From NCBI RefSeq assembly GCF_900188145.1, contig NZ_FZOJ01000014.1, positions 1 through 64,000 on the forward strand: 64,000 bases of DNA, written 5' to 3'. The translations under genes and the position numbers were made by a program. Below, piece by piece: positions 1 to 8,122 of the stretch. Each line of letters starts with the position of its first letter. Position 1 is the stretch's first letter. Under the pieces are notes generated by a model, which was not told the origin of the DNA, ran no database searches, and saw only the letters and a program-made list of their open reading frames with translations. The DNA is from Anaerovirgula multivorans. Lineage in GTDB: Bacteria > Bacillota > Clostridia > Peptostreptococcales > Natronincolaceae.

Positions 1-90
1 ATATTAGGATTCATTCAACATTAGGATATTTAAGTCCTAAACAATATAAAGAACATAACCTTAAAAAAACTGTCTAATTCAATGTTGACA
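1..90 (+). mobile_element. Right end of an IS3-family insertion sequence
   Basis: The first 90 bases hold the last codons of a transposase followed by a terminal sequence at 71-90 (TGTCTAATTCAATGTTGACA) that ends in CA, as IS3-family ends do. From base 91 the sequence becomes the reverse strand of an unrelated gene, which places the insertion junction at about 90/91. The rest of the element lies left of the window, so its left end and any target duplication cannot be seen. Confidence 0.7.
3..77 (+). CDS. IS3-family transposase OrfB, C-terminal end (partial)
   Basis: An open frame enters from the left edge and stops with TAA at 75-77. It encodes the last 24 residues of a DDE transposase, including RIHSTLGYLSPKQYK, the conserved C-terminal signature of IS3/IS150-type OrfB proteins (usually HSTLGYLSPxxYE). 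Only this end is present; the catalytic DDE residues would be upstream, outside the window. The identification rests on this short motif but it is very characteristic of the family. Confidence 0.8.
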   Translation: MRIHSTLGYLSPKQYKEHNLKKTV

Positions 91-179
91 ATCCAAGCAT
101 TTAATGCCTGTGGCCGATTAAGTTTAATCCAACCTACTTTATTACTTACATCATATACAACATTAGATTCTTTTGTCAT
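91..179 (-). pseudogene. 5' fragment of an enoyl-CoA hydratase/isomerase gene cut by the IS element
   Basis: Reading the minus strand from an ATG at 179, preceded by AGAGGTG, gives about 29 codons that include VGWIKLNRPQALNAW. This is the N-terminal strand and LNRPxALNAW motif of the crotonase superfamily (enoyl-CoA hydratase or isomerase, 3-hydroxyisobutyryl-CoA hydrolase). Homology stops at the IS boundary near base 90, so the gene is truncated after about 29 of an expected 260 or more codons. The remaining part may lie beyond the IS to the left. Which crotonase subfamily it was cannot be told from this stretch. Confidence 0.75.
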
Positions 180-286
180 ATTACACCTCTTTTGATCATT
201 TTATTGCTTTTATCCTTACCATAAATCATAAAATATATATATCGACAAATTCTATTATATATAATTATCAAGCTATGTCCATAGAA

Positions 287-410
287 TATAGATAACCAAT
301 TTTAAACTTTAATTTTGATATACACGGTCTACGGTTTCGCCCAAAACCATGGGCTGCAAATGTAGCCCTTAGTATATCAAAATCAAGTTCTGTAGTTGGT
401 TACCCATATA
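287..410. repeat. Palindromic mini-element, intact copy (TATAGATAACCAA ends)
   Basis: The element begins TATAGATAACCAA and ends with the imperfect inverse TTGGTTAcccATATA. Nested inside are a second inverted pair, TTTTGATATAC and GTATATCAAAA, and a small hairpin GGGCT-GCAAATGT-AGCCC. The core (ACGGTCTACGGTTTCGCCC, then GCTGCAAATGTAG, then CTTAGTATA) recurs at 14.6, 37.3, 49.6 and 55.3 kb in either orientation. It has no coding capacity and looks like a MITE-type element moved in trans. It lies in the non-coding gap between the truncated crotonase fragment and the GGDEF gene. Confidence 0.8.
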
Positions 411-495
411 GATAATCAATTTTTAACCTTAATAAAAATACACGTTTCTGCGGTTTCACCCATGGATCACTCCAGCAATTCACTTCAATGGATTA
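408..495. repeat. Related mini-element, left part only
   Basis: Directly abutting the previous copy, a second element starts TATAGATAATCAA. It resembles the first half of the 49.4 kb copy (TTAACCTTAATAAA, TACACGTT, GGTTTC, CCAGTGGAT-like stretches). Similarity fades near 495, where an AT-rich stem-loop (496-513 pairing with 517-534, one mismatch) follows. No right terminal repeat is clear, so this copy seems truncated or decayed. The stem-loop may serve as a terminator for the minus-strand GGDEF gene. I see nothing else between 535 and 630. Confidence 0.5.
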
Positions 496-630
496 TAAGA
501 AAAAAACATTAACAAAGTTAATATTTTTTTCTTACATTTCGATAATCTTATATCTAGAAGTCCTACTGTCTATGTTTGTAGGATTTCTTGCATTACAGCT
601 GATTTTAGTAGCTTGCCTTTTTCTTAACTC

Positions 631-1665
631 CTAAAGTTCAATTTCCAGTTTATTTCTTCCATTATTCTTCGCTTTATATAAAGCTACATCCGCTCTTTTG
701 AAGATGTCATCTATTGTATCACCAGCGATAAATTGCGTTATGCCTAAACTAATTGTAATTTGGGAGATTTTTTCAAAGCTGTGTTTTTCTACAACCTTTC
801 TTATCTTCTCTGCTAATACAACTCCAGAACTTATACTTGTTTCTGGTGCTATAATAGCAAATTCCTCTCCACCAATTCTAGCAAGAATGTCGCTTTTTCT
901 AATACTGCTTTCACAAACTTTGCATAACTCCTTAAGAACAAGATCTCCTACGTCGTGTCCATAGGAATCGTTTACCTTTTTAAAATGGTCTATATCAAAA
1001 ATAATAAACGTTAAATGTCTTTGGTACCTTTGGGATTTTTCTATTTCTTTTTTAAATGATTGATAAAAGAATTGTCTATTATATACCTCTGTTAAAGGGT
1101 CAAAGTTAATTTTATTCTCAAGTTGATCTCGAACATATCTTTTAATAAGCATTGTAATAGTAATCATAAGTAAAAGATTAATTATAAGCAGAGGAAATAA
1201 CGTTCTAAAATTTCTTATCCTATTCTCTGTTGTCCATTGCATTGACGAAACAGCATTGTCAGTATAAATCCATAGTTCTTCACTAATTTCTAATAGGATA
1301 GATCTATTACTTTCTGTAGGGCCACTTCTGTACTCATTGATAGCTTCTATTAATTCAGCCCATAAATCTGCTATCTTGCCAATGGAATTGATCATGTCAT
1401 TGTTACTATTTTCACTACTATCCTTGTCATCTGAAAAATAAAAAATTCCAGCATCGATTTTATTGATTAGTTCGTCATTAACTATATCACTCAGTTCCAA
1501 CTTTACAAGCCTTTGAATAGATCCTCTAATTATACCTAAGTCATTAATTGTTCTAGCATCATTTTCAATTGTCTTTACAATATAAACGATTGAAAGACTA
1601 GTACTTCCCAATACTATTATTAAAATAATTGAAATGATAAGAAGTACAGAAGATTTATTATTCAT
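631..1665 (-). CDS. Membrane-anchored diguanylate cyclase (GGDEF)
   Basis: Predicted to make cyclic di-GMP from two GTP at the inner face of the membrane. The 344-residue protein has a membrane helix near the N-terminus, a roughly 120-residue external region without a recognised sensor fold, a second membrane helix near residue 165, and a C-terminal GGDEF domain with the active-site loop GGEEF, a permitted variant. I place the start at the ATG at 1665 because GGAGGTG lies just upstream; a longer reading to 1716 lacks a ribosome site. No EAL domain is present. It stands alone, divergent from the transporter gene that follows, and the signal it senses is unknown. Confidence 0.88.
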   Translation of the reverse strand: MNNKSSVLLIISIILIIVLGSTSLSIVYIVKTIENDARTINDLGIIRGSIQRLVKLELSDIVNDELINKIDAGIFYFSDDKDSSENSNNDMINSIGKIADLWAELIEAINEYRSGPTESNRSILLEISEELWIYTDNAVSSMQWTTENRIRNFRTLFPLLIINLLLMITITMLIKRYVRDQLENKINFDPLTEVYNRQFFYQSFKKEIEKSQRYQRHLTFIIFDIDHFKKVNDSYGHDVGDLVLKELCKVCESSIRKSDILARIGGEEFAIIAPETSISSGVVLAEKIRKVVEKHSFEKISQITISLGITQFIAGDTIDDIFKRADVALYKAKNNGRNKLEIEL

Positions 1666-2017
1666 ATGACACCTCCGGTTATACATACCTATTATCAATA
1701 TATACCCAATTATCAACTATTATCAATTAAAAATCACACTATTTTCATAGTGTGCTAGGACTATCTTTCTTTGGTTTGCAAATGAAAGTTTTACGTTTAT
1801 ATCATAAAAAAACATGTTGCGAGATAAAATGAAACTTAATTCAGAGGACAATCTATGATTTTATATTAGTCGCTTAATTTGTTCATCTATAAGTGGAAGC
1901 TTTGGCAATACATCGAAGGATAAATATTAAAGAGGTAATTTGTAATTGGAACCTTTATAAACTAATCGAATATTATATTCTATATGCTTAATTTTTAAAT
2001 ACTAAGGGGGAAAAAAA
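1666..2017. other. Intergenic region between divergent genes
   Basis: This 352-base gap must hold the promoters of the minus-strand GGDEF gene and the plus-strand transporter. A short hairpin, CACACTA (1735-1741) pairing with TAGTGTG (1748-1754), lies 70-90 bases upstream of the GGDEF start. The transporter has a ribosome site, AAGGGGG, just before its ATG. I could not assign -35/-10 boxes with confidence and see no coding capacity. Confidence 0.4.
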
Positions 2018-3388
2018 ATGGTCCAATTATCTGCTTTACATTATATCTATGTTTTGATGGTTTTAATCGTTATTATCACAATGGCCTTTAGAAAGGATAC
2101 TGTGCTACCCTGTATCCTTGGTTTATTTGTCATTGGTTTTACTTATTCAGGTAATCTTTTAATAGGTGTTCAAGTAGTTTTTAACGCCTTAATTGCTGCA
2201 GGAATTGAATTTTGGGGTATTATCCTCGTTATTTCACTGGTAGTTGCCATGTCCCATTCACTTCGCGACATCGGGGCAGATCAATTAATTATGGCCCCAA
2301 TAAAGAAGCTTATGATCAACCCCCATATTGCTTTTTTTAGTTTAGGATTTATAATGATGATTTTCTCATGGTTTATATGGCCTTCTCCTGCAGTTGCCTT
2401 AGTAGGAGCAATCATGTTGCCAGCCGCCATTCAAGCAGGCCTTCCTCCTATTTGGGCTGCTGTAGCTATGAATATCTTTGGTCATGGTGTTGCTCTTTCC
2501 AGCGATTACTTTATACAAGGTGCTCCAGGAATTACTGCTAAGGCAGCTGCAATTAATAATCCTTTGGCTCTGATACAAGCAAGCATACCTCTTTGGCTAA
2601 CTATGTCCATTGTAACAGTAGGCTGTTCCTATTTTATGATGCGTAAAGAGATGAAAAACTTTAAGGAAGTTACAGAAATATTAAATCCAGAAAAAAAAGA
2701 AGACTCAAAGCCTTCCTTAGGTGTCTATCTAGTAGCTGTTATCACTCCATTAGTCTTTTTGATAGATATCATTGTTATGTATAAATATAAACTAAGAGGA
2801 GGAGACGCCACCGCTCTTGTAGGTGGGACTGCTATTCTAATTATGACCTTTTCTTCCATCGTACAGCATAACTTAATTAACGCTTTTGAAAAAATAACCG
2901 ACTATGTTCGAGAAGGATTTATGTTTGGAATCAAGATTTTTGCTCCAGTTATAGTTATCGGCGGCTTTTTTTTCCTAGGAAGTGGAGAAATTGCTAAACA
3001 AATATTAGGTGAAAATGCTACAGGACTTCTCTCGGACTTAGGTATGTATTTAGCAAATAAAGTTACATTATCTAAATTTCCTGTAGTGATGATTCAAATG
3101 GTTATCGGTGGAATAACTGGATTAGACGGCTCTGGTTTTTCAGGTCTACCTTTAGTTGGTTCTTTAGCCCAAACTTTTTCCTCCGCCATTACAATCAGTA
3201 AAGAAGCGCTTGCATCATTAGGCCAGCTTACAGCAATTTGGGTTGGCGGCGGAACAATTATTCCATGGGGAATCATCCCAGTAGCAGCTATTTGTAATGT
3301 AAGCCCGTTAGAACTTGCTCGCAAAAATATCATTCCTGTCCTTATAGGATTCGCAGCTACTTTTATTGTAGCCATGTTTATTCTGTAA
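2018..3388 (+). CDS. Multi-pass membrane transporter, ion-transporter type, substrate unknown
   Basis: A 456-residue, very hydrophobic protein with about 11-12 predicted membrane segments and a short charged cytoplasmic loop in the middle (about residues 210-235, rich in Lys and Glu). Glycine-rich re-entrant-like stretches (GLDGSGFSGLP near residue 370 and IWVGGGTIIPWGI near 410) recall ion-transporter superfamily carriers such as CitM, GntP or NhaC-like proteins. I do not recognise a specific family. Its position converging on the oxaloacetate decarboxylase gene of a citrate locus makes an organic acid or Na+/H+ role plausible, but this is only inference. The start is set by AAGGGGG before ATG. 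Confidence 0.6.
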   Translation: MVQLSALHYIYVLMVLIVIITMAFRKDTVLPCILGLFVIGFTYSGNLLIGVQVVFNALIAAGIEFWGIILVISLVVAMSHSLRDIGADQLIMAPIKKLMINPHIAFFSLGFIMMIFSWFIWPSPAVALVGAIMLPAAIQAGLPPIWAAVAMNIFGHGVALSSDYFIQGAPGITAKAAAINNPLALIQASIPLWLTMSIVTVGCSYFMMRKEMKNFKEVTEILNPEKKEDSKPSLGVYLVAVITPLVFLIDIIVMYKYKLRGGDATALVGGTAILIMTFSSIVQHNLINAFEKITDYVREGFMFGIKIFAPVIVIGGFFFLGSGEIAKQILGENATGLLSDLGMYLANKVTLSKFPVVMIQMVIGGITGLDGSGFSGLPLVGSLAQTFSSAITISKEALASLGQLTAIWVGGGTIIPWGIIPVAAICNVSPLELARKNIIPVLIGFAATFIVAMFIL

Positions 3389-3406
3389 TTCAGTAGCTAT
3401 ATTTTT

Positions 3407-3434
3407 AAAGGTGTGGAGAACTCTCCACACCTTT
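3407..3434 (+). terminator. Stem-loop after the transporter gene
   Basis: A perfect 13-base stem, AAAGGTGTGGAGA (3407-3419) with TCTCCACACCTTT (3422-3434), begins 19 bases after the transporter stop. The following bases are not a strong T run, so termination may be inefficient, or the loop may serve both convergent genes. Confidence 0.55.
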
Positions 3435-3569
3435 CCACAAGGATGCATGTACTTTGCTATCTTCTAATTGCGCAATCATACTAGGAGATACACCTATCTC
3501 TTTTGTAAGGTATACATGTCAAATCTCTATGGGTTATTTAGTCCTTATTCACTAATATAATAGAAAATT

Positions 3570-4967
3570 CTATACTGGATGTGTTTTTTGTTCTAAATCA
3601 ACACATCCACTATCAATTTTATACTTTTGAGCCCTTCGATATTTAAAATATTCTATTGCGACTTGTGGAAATAAAGCGTAGGACAATACATCTTCCTCTT
3701 GCTCTAAAAATTCCTTCATTTCCTTCTGGAAGCCATTCAATTGAGAGGCAATGCTATCAGCAGGTCTTCCTGTAATCACTTCTTCACTACCAATAATTTT
3801 TCTTTGAATTTCTTCAGAAATAGCTACTGCTGGTCTTCCATACTCACCTTTAACATATGCCTTGATCTCCTTAGGTACCATCTTATAACGTTCTCCAAGA
3901 ACCACATTAAATACCGCTTGAGTACCAACCATTTGACTAAGAGGAGTAACTAATGGTGGATAGCCTAGTTCTTCTCTAACACGAGGAATTTCCTTTAATA
4001 CTTCCTCATACTTATGGGATGCATTTTGCATGTTTAATTGAGACACAAGATTTGATAACATCCCTCCCGGCACCTGATATACTAAAGTATTGATGTCTAC
4101 TCCTAAAAGCTTAGGATCTAGTTGACCACTTTTAATATAATTTTCTCGAATCGGCATAAAGTGTTCAGCAATCTCATTCAAAGTCTCTAAGCTGTATCCA
4201 GTATCATACTTTGTTCCTTGAAGAGAAGCCACAAGGGGCTCTGTTGGAGGCTGAGATGTTCCTAATGCCATTGGTGAAATTGCACAATCTACTACATCAA
4301 CGCCAGCTTCTATAGCTTTTATATAGGTCATTGAAGCCACTCCACTGGTATAGTGGGTATGCAGCTGAATAGGTGCTTTTATAGATTTTTTAAGACTAGT
4401 AATCAACTCAAATGCATTATATGGGGTTAAAATTCCTGCCATGTCCTTTACACAAATAGAATCTGCCCCCATTTTCTCCATTTCTTTTGCTAACTTAAGA
4501 TAATAATCTATATTATGTACAGGACTGATGGTATAGGAAATAGCAACTTGTGCATGTCCTCCTGCCTTTTTCGTTGCCTTAAGTGCTGTTTCAAGATTTC
4601 TTACATCATTTAAAGCATCAAATATACGGATGATATCAATACCATTAGCTATTGACTTATATATAAATTCAGTTACTACATCATCAGCATAATGTTTATA
4701 GCCTAAAAGGTTTTGACCTCTTAAAAGCATTTGTAGCTTGGTATTCTTTACATGTTTTCTAATGGTTCTTAATCTTTCCCAAGGATCTTCATTCAAAAAC
4801 CGAAGACAGCTATCAAAGGTAGCTCCACCCCATACTTCTAACGAATGATAACCCACTTGGTCAAGTGCTTCTAATATTGGTACCATCTCTTCTATCTTCA
4901 TACGAGTAGCAATCAAGGATTGATGTGCGTCCCGCAATACTGTTTCTGTAATTTTTACTCCAGCCAT
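3570..4967 (-). CDS. oadA: Oxaloacetate decarboxylase alpha / pyruvate carboxylase carboxyltransferase chain
   Basis: Carboxyltransferase subunit that takes CO2 from oxaloacetate and passes it to biotin. It has the family N-terminus (ETVLRDAHQSLIATR), the metal-site region with LHTHYTSG, and the conserved tail region before the linker (YGRPA). At 465 residues it ends where the Ala/Pro linker and biotinyl domain (MKM motif) of a full-length 590-residue alpha chain would begin, so it needs a separate biotin carrier. No carrier, beta or gamma subunit is in the window. The start at 4967 is chosen for AAGGAGG seven bases upstream. It is last in the citrate gene order, where oxaloacetate from citrate lyase would be its substrate. 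Confidence 0.88.
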   Translation of the reverse strand: MAGVKITETVLRDAHQSLIATRMKIEEMVPILEALDQVGYHSLEVWGGATFDSCLRFLNEDPWERLRTIRKHVKNTKLQMLLRGQNLLGYKHYADDVVTEFIYKSIANGIDIIRIFDALNDVRNLETALKATKKAGGHAQVAISYTISPVHNIDYYLKLAKEMEKMGADSICVKDMAGILTPYNAFELITSLKKSIKAPIQLHTHYTSGVASMTYIKAIEAGVDVVDCAISPMALGTSQPPTEPLVASLQGTKYDTGYSLETLNEIAEHFMPIRENYIKSGQLDPKLLGVDINTLVYQVPGGMLSNLVSQLNMQNASHKYEEVLKEIPRVREELGYPPLVTPLSQMVGTQAVFNVVLGERYKMVPKEIKAYVKGEYGRPAVAISEEIQRKIIGSEEVITGRPADSIASQLNGFQKEMKEFLEQEEDVLSYALFPQVAIEYFKYRRAQKYKIDSGCVDLEQKTHPV

Positions 4968-5067
4968 ATCTTTTTCCTCCTTCATTTTTTCATAATAGTA
5001 AAATTTTTAATATAGGTTATATCAATTCTATGCTTATTCTCTTAAATTGATATGAGCAATGAAATAT

Positions 5068-5106
5068 AAACATAGCAGGTGGCAATCTAGTCTACCTGCT
5101 ATGTTT
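5068..5106. other. Intercistronic stem-loop between the citrate symporter and oadA
   Basis: AAACATAGCAGGT (5068-5080) pairs perfectly with ACCTGCTATGTTT (5094-5106). On the minus strand only a weak T stretch follows, so it may act as a partial terminator or as a transcript-processing or stability element that sets different levels for the two genes. Confidence 0.5.
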
Positions 5107-5187
5107 GTAAAATCATACCTTTTTATTTAGTAATAATTATCATAATAGTTGAAAATAGTTATTCTACTGATTATTTGATTTAGTTAC

Positions 5188-6519
5188 CTAATAGAACAAC
5201 CCAAATACAATACTTGCAATTACTAGCATAATTCCTCCACCAAGTCTTGAAGAAATTTGAGCCCAGGAGATTAAATCCATTCTCTTCGCTGCTCCTAAAA
5301 CAGCTAAGTCTCCAGAACCACCTCTGTTGGCCATACATAGCCCAGCTGTAATAGCTGATTCAATTGGGAAGAAGCCTACTACATATCCGAATAAAGCCGT
5401 CCCAATAGTAGCTCCCACTACGATAAATGCTGCAACTATAACATTTTGCACAGTAAGTGCCGCAATAATTTCTCCAAGATCTGTATAGGCTACCCCTACA
5501 CCAATCATAATTACCCATAAGAATCTACCTGAGAAGAAACTTTGTAATTTTTTAGCTCCCTGCTTTAATTCTTCAGGAATAAGGTTTAATGCATTAAATA
5601 AAGATACAAATAATACCATATAGGCAAACGTGTGGATTTGAACACCAAAAATACTTGGTAAAATCTTCTTACTTACTAACGTTGCTAAGATAAAAAAGCC
5701 TGTAGATAATAGTAATCCAGCTCCAAGTTCATGATTTGTTACTTTAACATCTACTTTTGCATCTTGTGCATCAATATTTTTAGATCGTACTAATTCACCA
5801 TTACCAGTTAATTCAGTTCGCTTTTCTCCTAACTTATTTAGCAATGCAGCTACTATAATTGCTACAATGTTAGCAATAGTTAAAATTGGAAAAGCAAAGG
5901 ATAAAAAGTTACTTGGATCATTTCCAGTTGTCGAAGCATAGATTTCACTCATTGGTAATGCTCCAGCTCCGGTTCCTCCCCCCATAATAGGAAGTACGTA
6001 CATTGTTATTACCTCTCTTGGAGAAATTCCAGTTATAAGTCCACCTATAGTTCCAAGAATCATAGCTCCAAGTACGCCAAAAATAATTGTTGGAATATAT
6101 CCTGCAAGAGCTCTTACTAAAAGCTTACGATTGACAGATAAGATACTACCAGTGATTAAAACAGAAATAAATAAGTTCAGAAAATTTGTTGATTCAATAA
6201 AACCAGAAATTGTGTCAATTGTTTTTTCTGGCATGATACCAGCATACACTAAATATGCGGAACCTAAGAAAGCAAGAATCGCTCCACCACCAACATACTC
6301 ATTCCAAATTGGAATTCTGTCACCAATCTCACCAAAGATAACGCCTAATACCAAAGTGATCCCTAGTGCTCCTACAATGTTTCCTGGAAGAACATCAGTT
6401 AATGAGGCTGCAATAACAGCTACTGCAAAGAAAGCAAACAGCGGCAACGGTATCCCATATACCTTTAAACTATTCATTCCTATTGCATTTTTACTTTGAA
6501 TTTTTTCTTGATTAACCAT
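5188..6519 (-). CDS. 2-hydroxycarboxylate:Na+ symporter (CitS-like citrate/malate carrier)
   Basis: Membrane carrier of the 2-hydroxycarboxylate transporter family, which imports citrate or malate with Na+ or exchanges it for a product. The 443-residue length fits the family. Both hallmark re-entrant loops are visible: MGGGTGAGALPMS around residue 185 and NRGGSGDLAVLGAAKRM near residue 405, the latter followed by the conserved SWAQISSRLGGG tail. GGAGG lies just before the ATG. Given the citrate lyase genes upstream, citrate is the likely substrate. Its leader contains a strong terminator-like hairpin, so expression may be separately controlled. Confidence 0.9.
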   Translation of the reverse strand: MVNQEKIQSKNAIGMNSLKVYGIPLPLFAFFAVAVIAASLTDVLPGNIVGALGITLVLGVIFGEIGDRIPIWNEYVGGGAILAFLGSAYLVYAGIMPEKTIDTISGFIESTNFLNLFISVLITGSILSVNRKLLVRALAGYIPTIIFGVLGAMILGTIGGLITGISPREVITMYVLPIMGGGTGAGALPMSEIYASTTGNDPSNFLSFAFPILTIANIVAIIVAALLNKLGEKRTELTGNGELVRSKNIDAQDAKVDVKVTNHELGAGLLLSTGFFILATLVSKKILPSIFGVQIHTFAYMVLFVSLFNALNLIPEELKQGAKKLQSFFSGRFLWVIMIGVGVAYTDLGEIIAALTVQNVIVAAFIVVGATIGTALFGYVVGFFPIESAITAGLCMANRGGSGDLAVLGAAKRMDLISWAQISSRLGGGIMLVIASIVFGLFY

Positions 6520-6549
6520 AAATTTACCTCCTTTATTAAAATAAAAATA

Positions 6550-6593
6550 AAAAAGGTCAACACAGAAATAAATATTTCTGTGTTGACCTTTTT
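6550..6593 (-). terminator. Strong terminator-like hairpin in the symporter leader
   Basis: AAAAAGGTCAACACAGAAATA (6550-6570 on the plus strand) pairs perfectly over 21 bases with 6573-6593. On the minus strand the hairpin is followed by a T-rich stretch and then, within about 25 bases, by the GGAGG and ATG of the symporter. It therefore separates the response regulator from the symporter inside an otherwise co-directional run, either as a terminator or as an attenuator. Confidence 0.8.
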
Positions 6594-6763
6594 AAGCTAA
6601 ATCAATAGACTTTCTCAAATAAATTCAACATACACTAATTATTATATTCAATTCATTACTTTGAAGATATTTTAACTATTTTAAAAAGCCTTTCAATGAA
6701 AACCTTTTCAAACTTAGTTACATTAATAATATATACTATTTAATAAGATTTGTAAAGTGTTTT

Positions 6764-7534
6764 TTAAACAAATGTAAATTTAAGTCGATTTATGTCTTTT
6801 AATGTCTCTACTTCAATTGTGATTAATCTTGATTCCCACTTTAAAGTTTCTCTCAAGAAGTTAGCTAACGCCTTCTCAGAATCCTTATAAAAGATTTCTC
6901 TATTGTATTTTACTATAGATATATTTTTTTCATTTTCTAATAATGTTTTTTCCATTTTAGTAAAGGCATCAGTGATTTCTACTTCTAGTCCATCTCCATG
7001 GATAAAAACTTTAACATTTTGTGGACCTTTGCCTGTTTTTTCTTTTATAAATTTTGCAAAGGTGTTTTTTATATTTTCTTCTAATCTATTTTTTTCTTCA
7101 ATAGATAGTGCTGTATTTCTTACTCTTAGTAGAGTACCCTTATTTCTTAATATTTTGATAGCAGTTTTCTCCATCACATTTACTAATTCCCGTACATCTA
7201 TAGGTTTCAAAACATAATTATCAATCCCTAAGTCCACAGCTTTTAGAATGATTTCCTTATCAGAAAAGGCAGTGGCAATGATAATGGGAACATCACTGAT
7301 TTTTCTAATCTCCTTTGCCATAGCCATACCATCCATATCAGGCATCTTAAGATCAGTTAATATTAGATCAGGCAGATGTTCTTTAAATAGTTCTAAGCCT
7401 TCCATTCCATTTTCTGCAACAATCAGTTTACCAACCCTTTTTTTTAGAAAGAAACTCATTTGTTGGATGACTTCTAACTCATCTTCTACATAAAGCACCT
7501 TTAGATTTTTTAATAGACTATTATCAATACTCAT
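6764..7534 (-). CDS. Response regulator with a DUF2294/MpsC-like output domain
   Basis: Residues 1-125 form a complete receiver domain with acidic pocket VEDE, phosphorylated Asp61 (LTDLKMPDMDG) and the KPID lysine. After a short linker, residues 145-256 do not form a DNA-binding helix-turn-helix. They resemble the DUF2294 family (PF10057, also called MpsC), with GKGPQNVKVFIHGDGLEVEI followed by a helical segment and a beta-rich tail. This receiver-DUF2294 pairing inside a citrate operon is unusual. A likely partner is the sensor kinase at 15684-17441. The output mechanism is unknown. The receiver call is firm and the C-terminal assignment is moderate. Confidence 0.8.
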   Translation of the reverse strand: MSIDNSLLKNLKVLYVEDELEVIQQMSFFLKKRVGKLIVAENGMEGLELFKEHLPDLILTDLKMPDMDGMAMAKEIRKISDVPIIIATAFSDKEIILKAVDLGIDNYVLKPIDVRELVNVMEKTAIKILRNKGTLLRVRNTALSIEEKNRLEENIKNTFAKFIKEKTGKGPQNVKVFIHGDGLEVEITDAFTKMEKTLLENEKNISIVKYNREIFYKDSEKALANFLRETLKWESRLITIEVETLKDINRLKFTFV

Positions 7535-7577
7535 TTTATCCTCCTTAGGCTAGTTGTATAGATTATTGAAATCAGTA

Positions 7578-8105
7578 TTACTTTTTCGATTCATAATCTT
7601 TGATGGTATTGTATACAGCCTTTAGTAATTCTTCTAGGGAATGACTTTTATTGCGACTGCATATTGCTGGTTTCTCATGGCATAAAAGACATTTACGTCC
7701 CTGCAAACCTAATAACTGTCTGCTAATTTGGCTTCCGTTTTCATTAAATACATCAAAGTCAAATAATCTTCCTAAATCATCCTTCTCTTCAATAGATACT
7801 GTTAGTCTTTTAATAGAGGTAGCATCCCAATCAATACAGAAAAATTGTTCAGGTCCTGCAGCACTTTCATTAGTCTCACTATATATAAGTGGAATGCTTC
7901 TTTTTCTTAACTCTTCTTCCAAAATACTCGCTCCAATATGATGGATTTTCTTCAATATTGGGCTGTTTTTTTCTGGTCCTGGGATGTTCAAAGTAAAGGA
8001 AGCCAGGGGAATATTATAGGTCTCTAGTAATTTTTTTTGTAGATGAGCCCTTTTTTCTCTTCCCTCTAGGATTTCTTGTAGCTTTGATATCTTTGTATTA
8101 TTCAT
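7578..8105 (-). CDS. citX: CitX, apo-citrate lyase phosphoribosyl-dephospho-CoA transferase
   Basis: Transfers the prosthetic group 2'-(5''-triphosphoribosyl)-3'-dephospho-CoA to the acyl carrier subunit CitD. The 175-residue protein has the expected size and the family signature GRLFDFDV near residue 110, followed by the LCxxxPAICSR segment. It lies 17 bases after citF, which is the usual order. The start follows GAGGTGG. The precursor would be made by CitG, also encoded in this window. Confidence 0.9.
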   Translation of the reverse strand: MNNTKISKLQEILEGREKRAHLQKKLLETYNIPLASFTLNIPGPEKNSPILKKIHHIGASILEEELRKRSIPLIYSETNESAAGPEQFFCIDWDATSIKRLTVSIEEKDDLGRLFDFDVFNENGSQISRQLLGLQGRKCLLCHEKPAICSRNKSHSLEELLKAVYNTIKDYESKK

Positions 8106-8122
8106 TGGATACCACCTCTTCT

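Noticed and set aside
6131..6499. A 122-codon plus-strand frame
   Set aside because: It is antisense to the 2-hydroxycarboxylate symporter, with no start signal.
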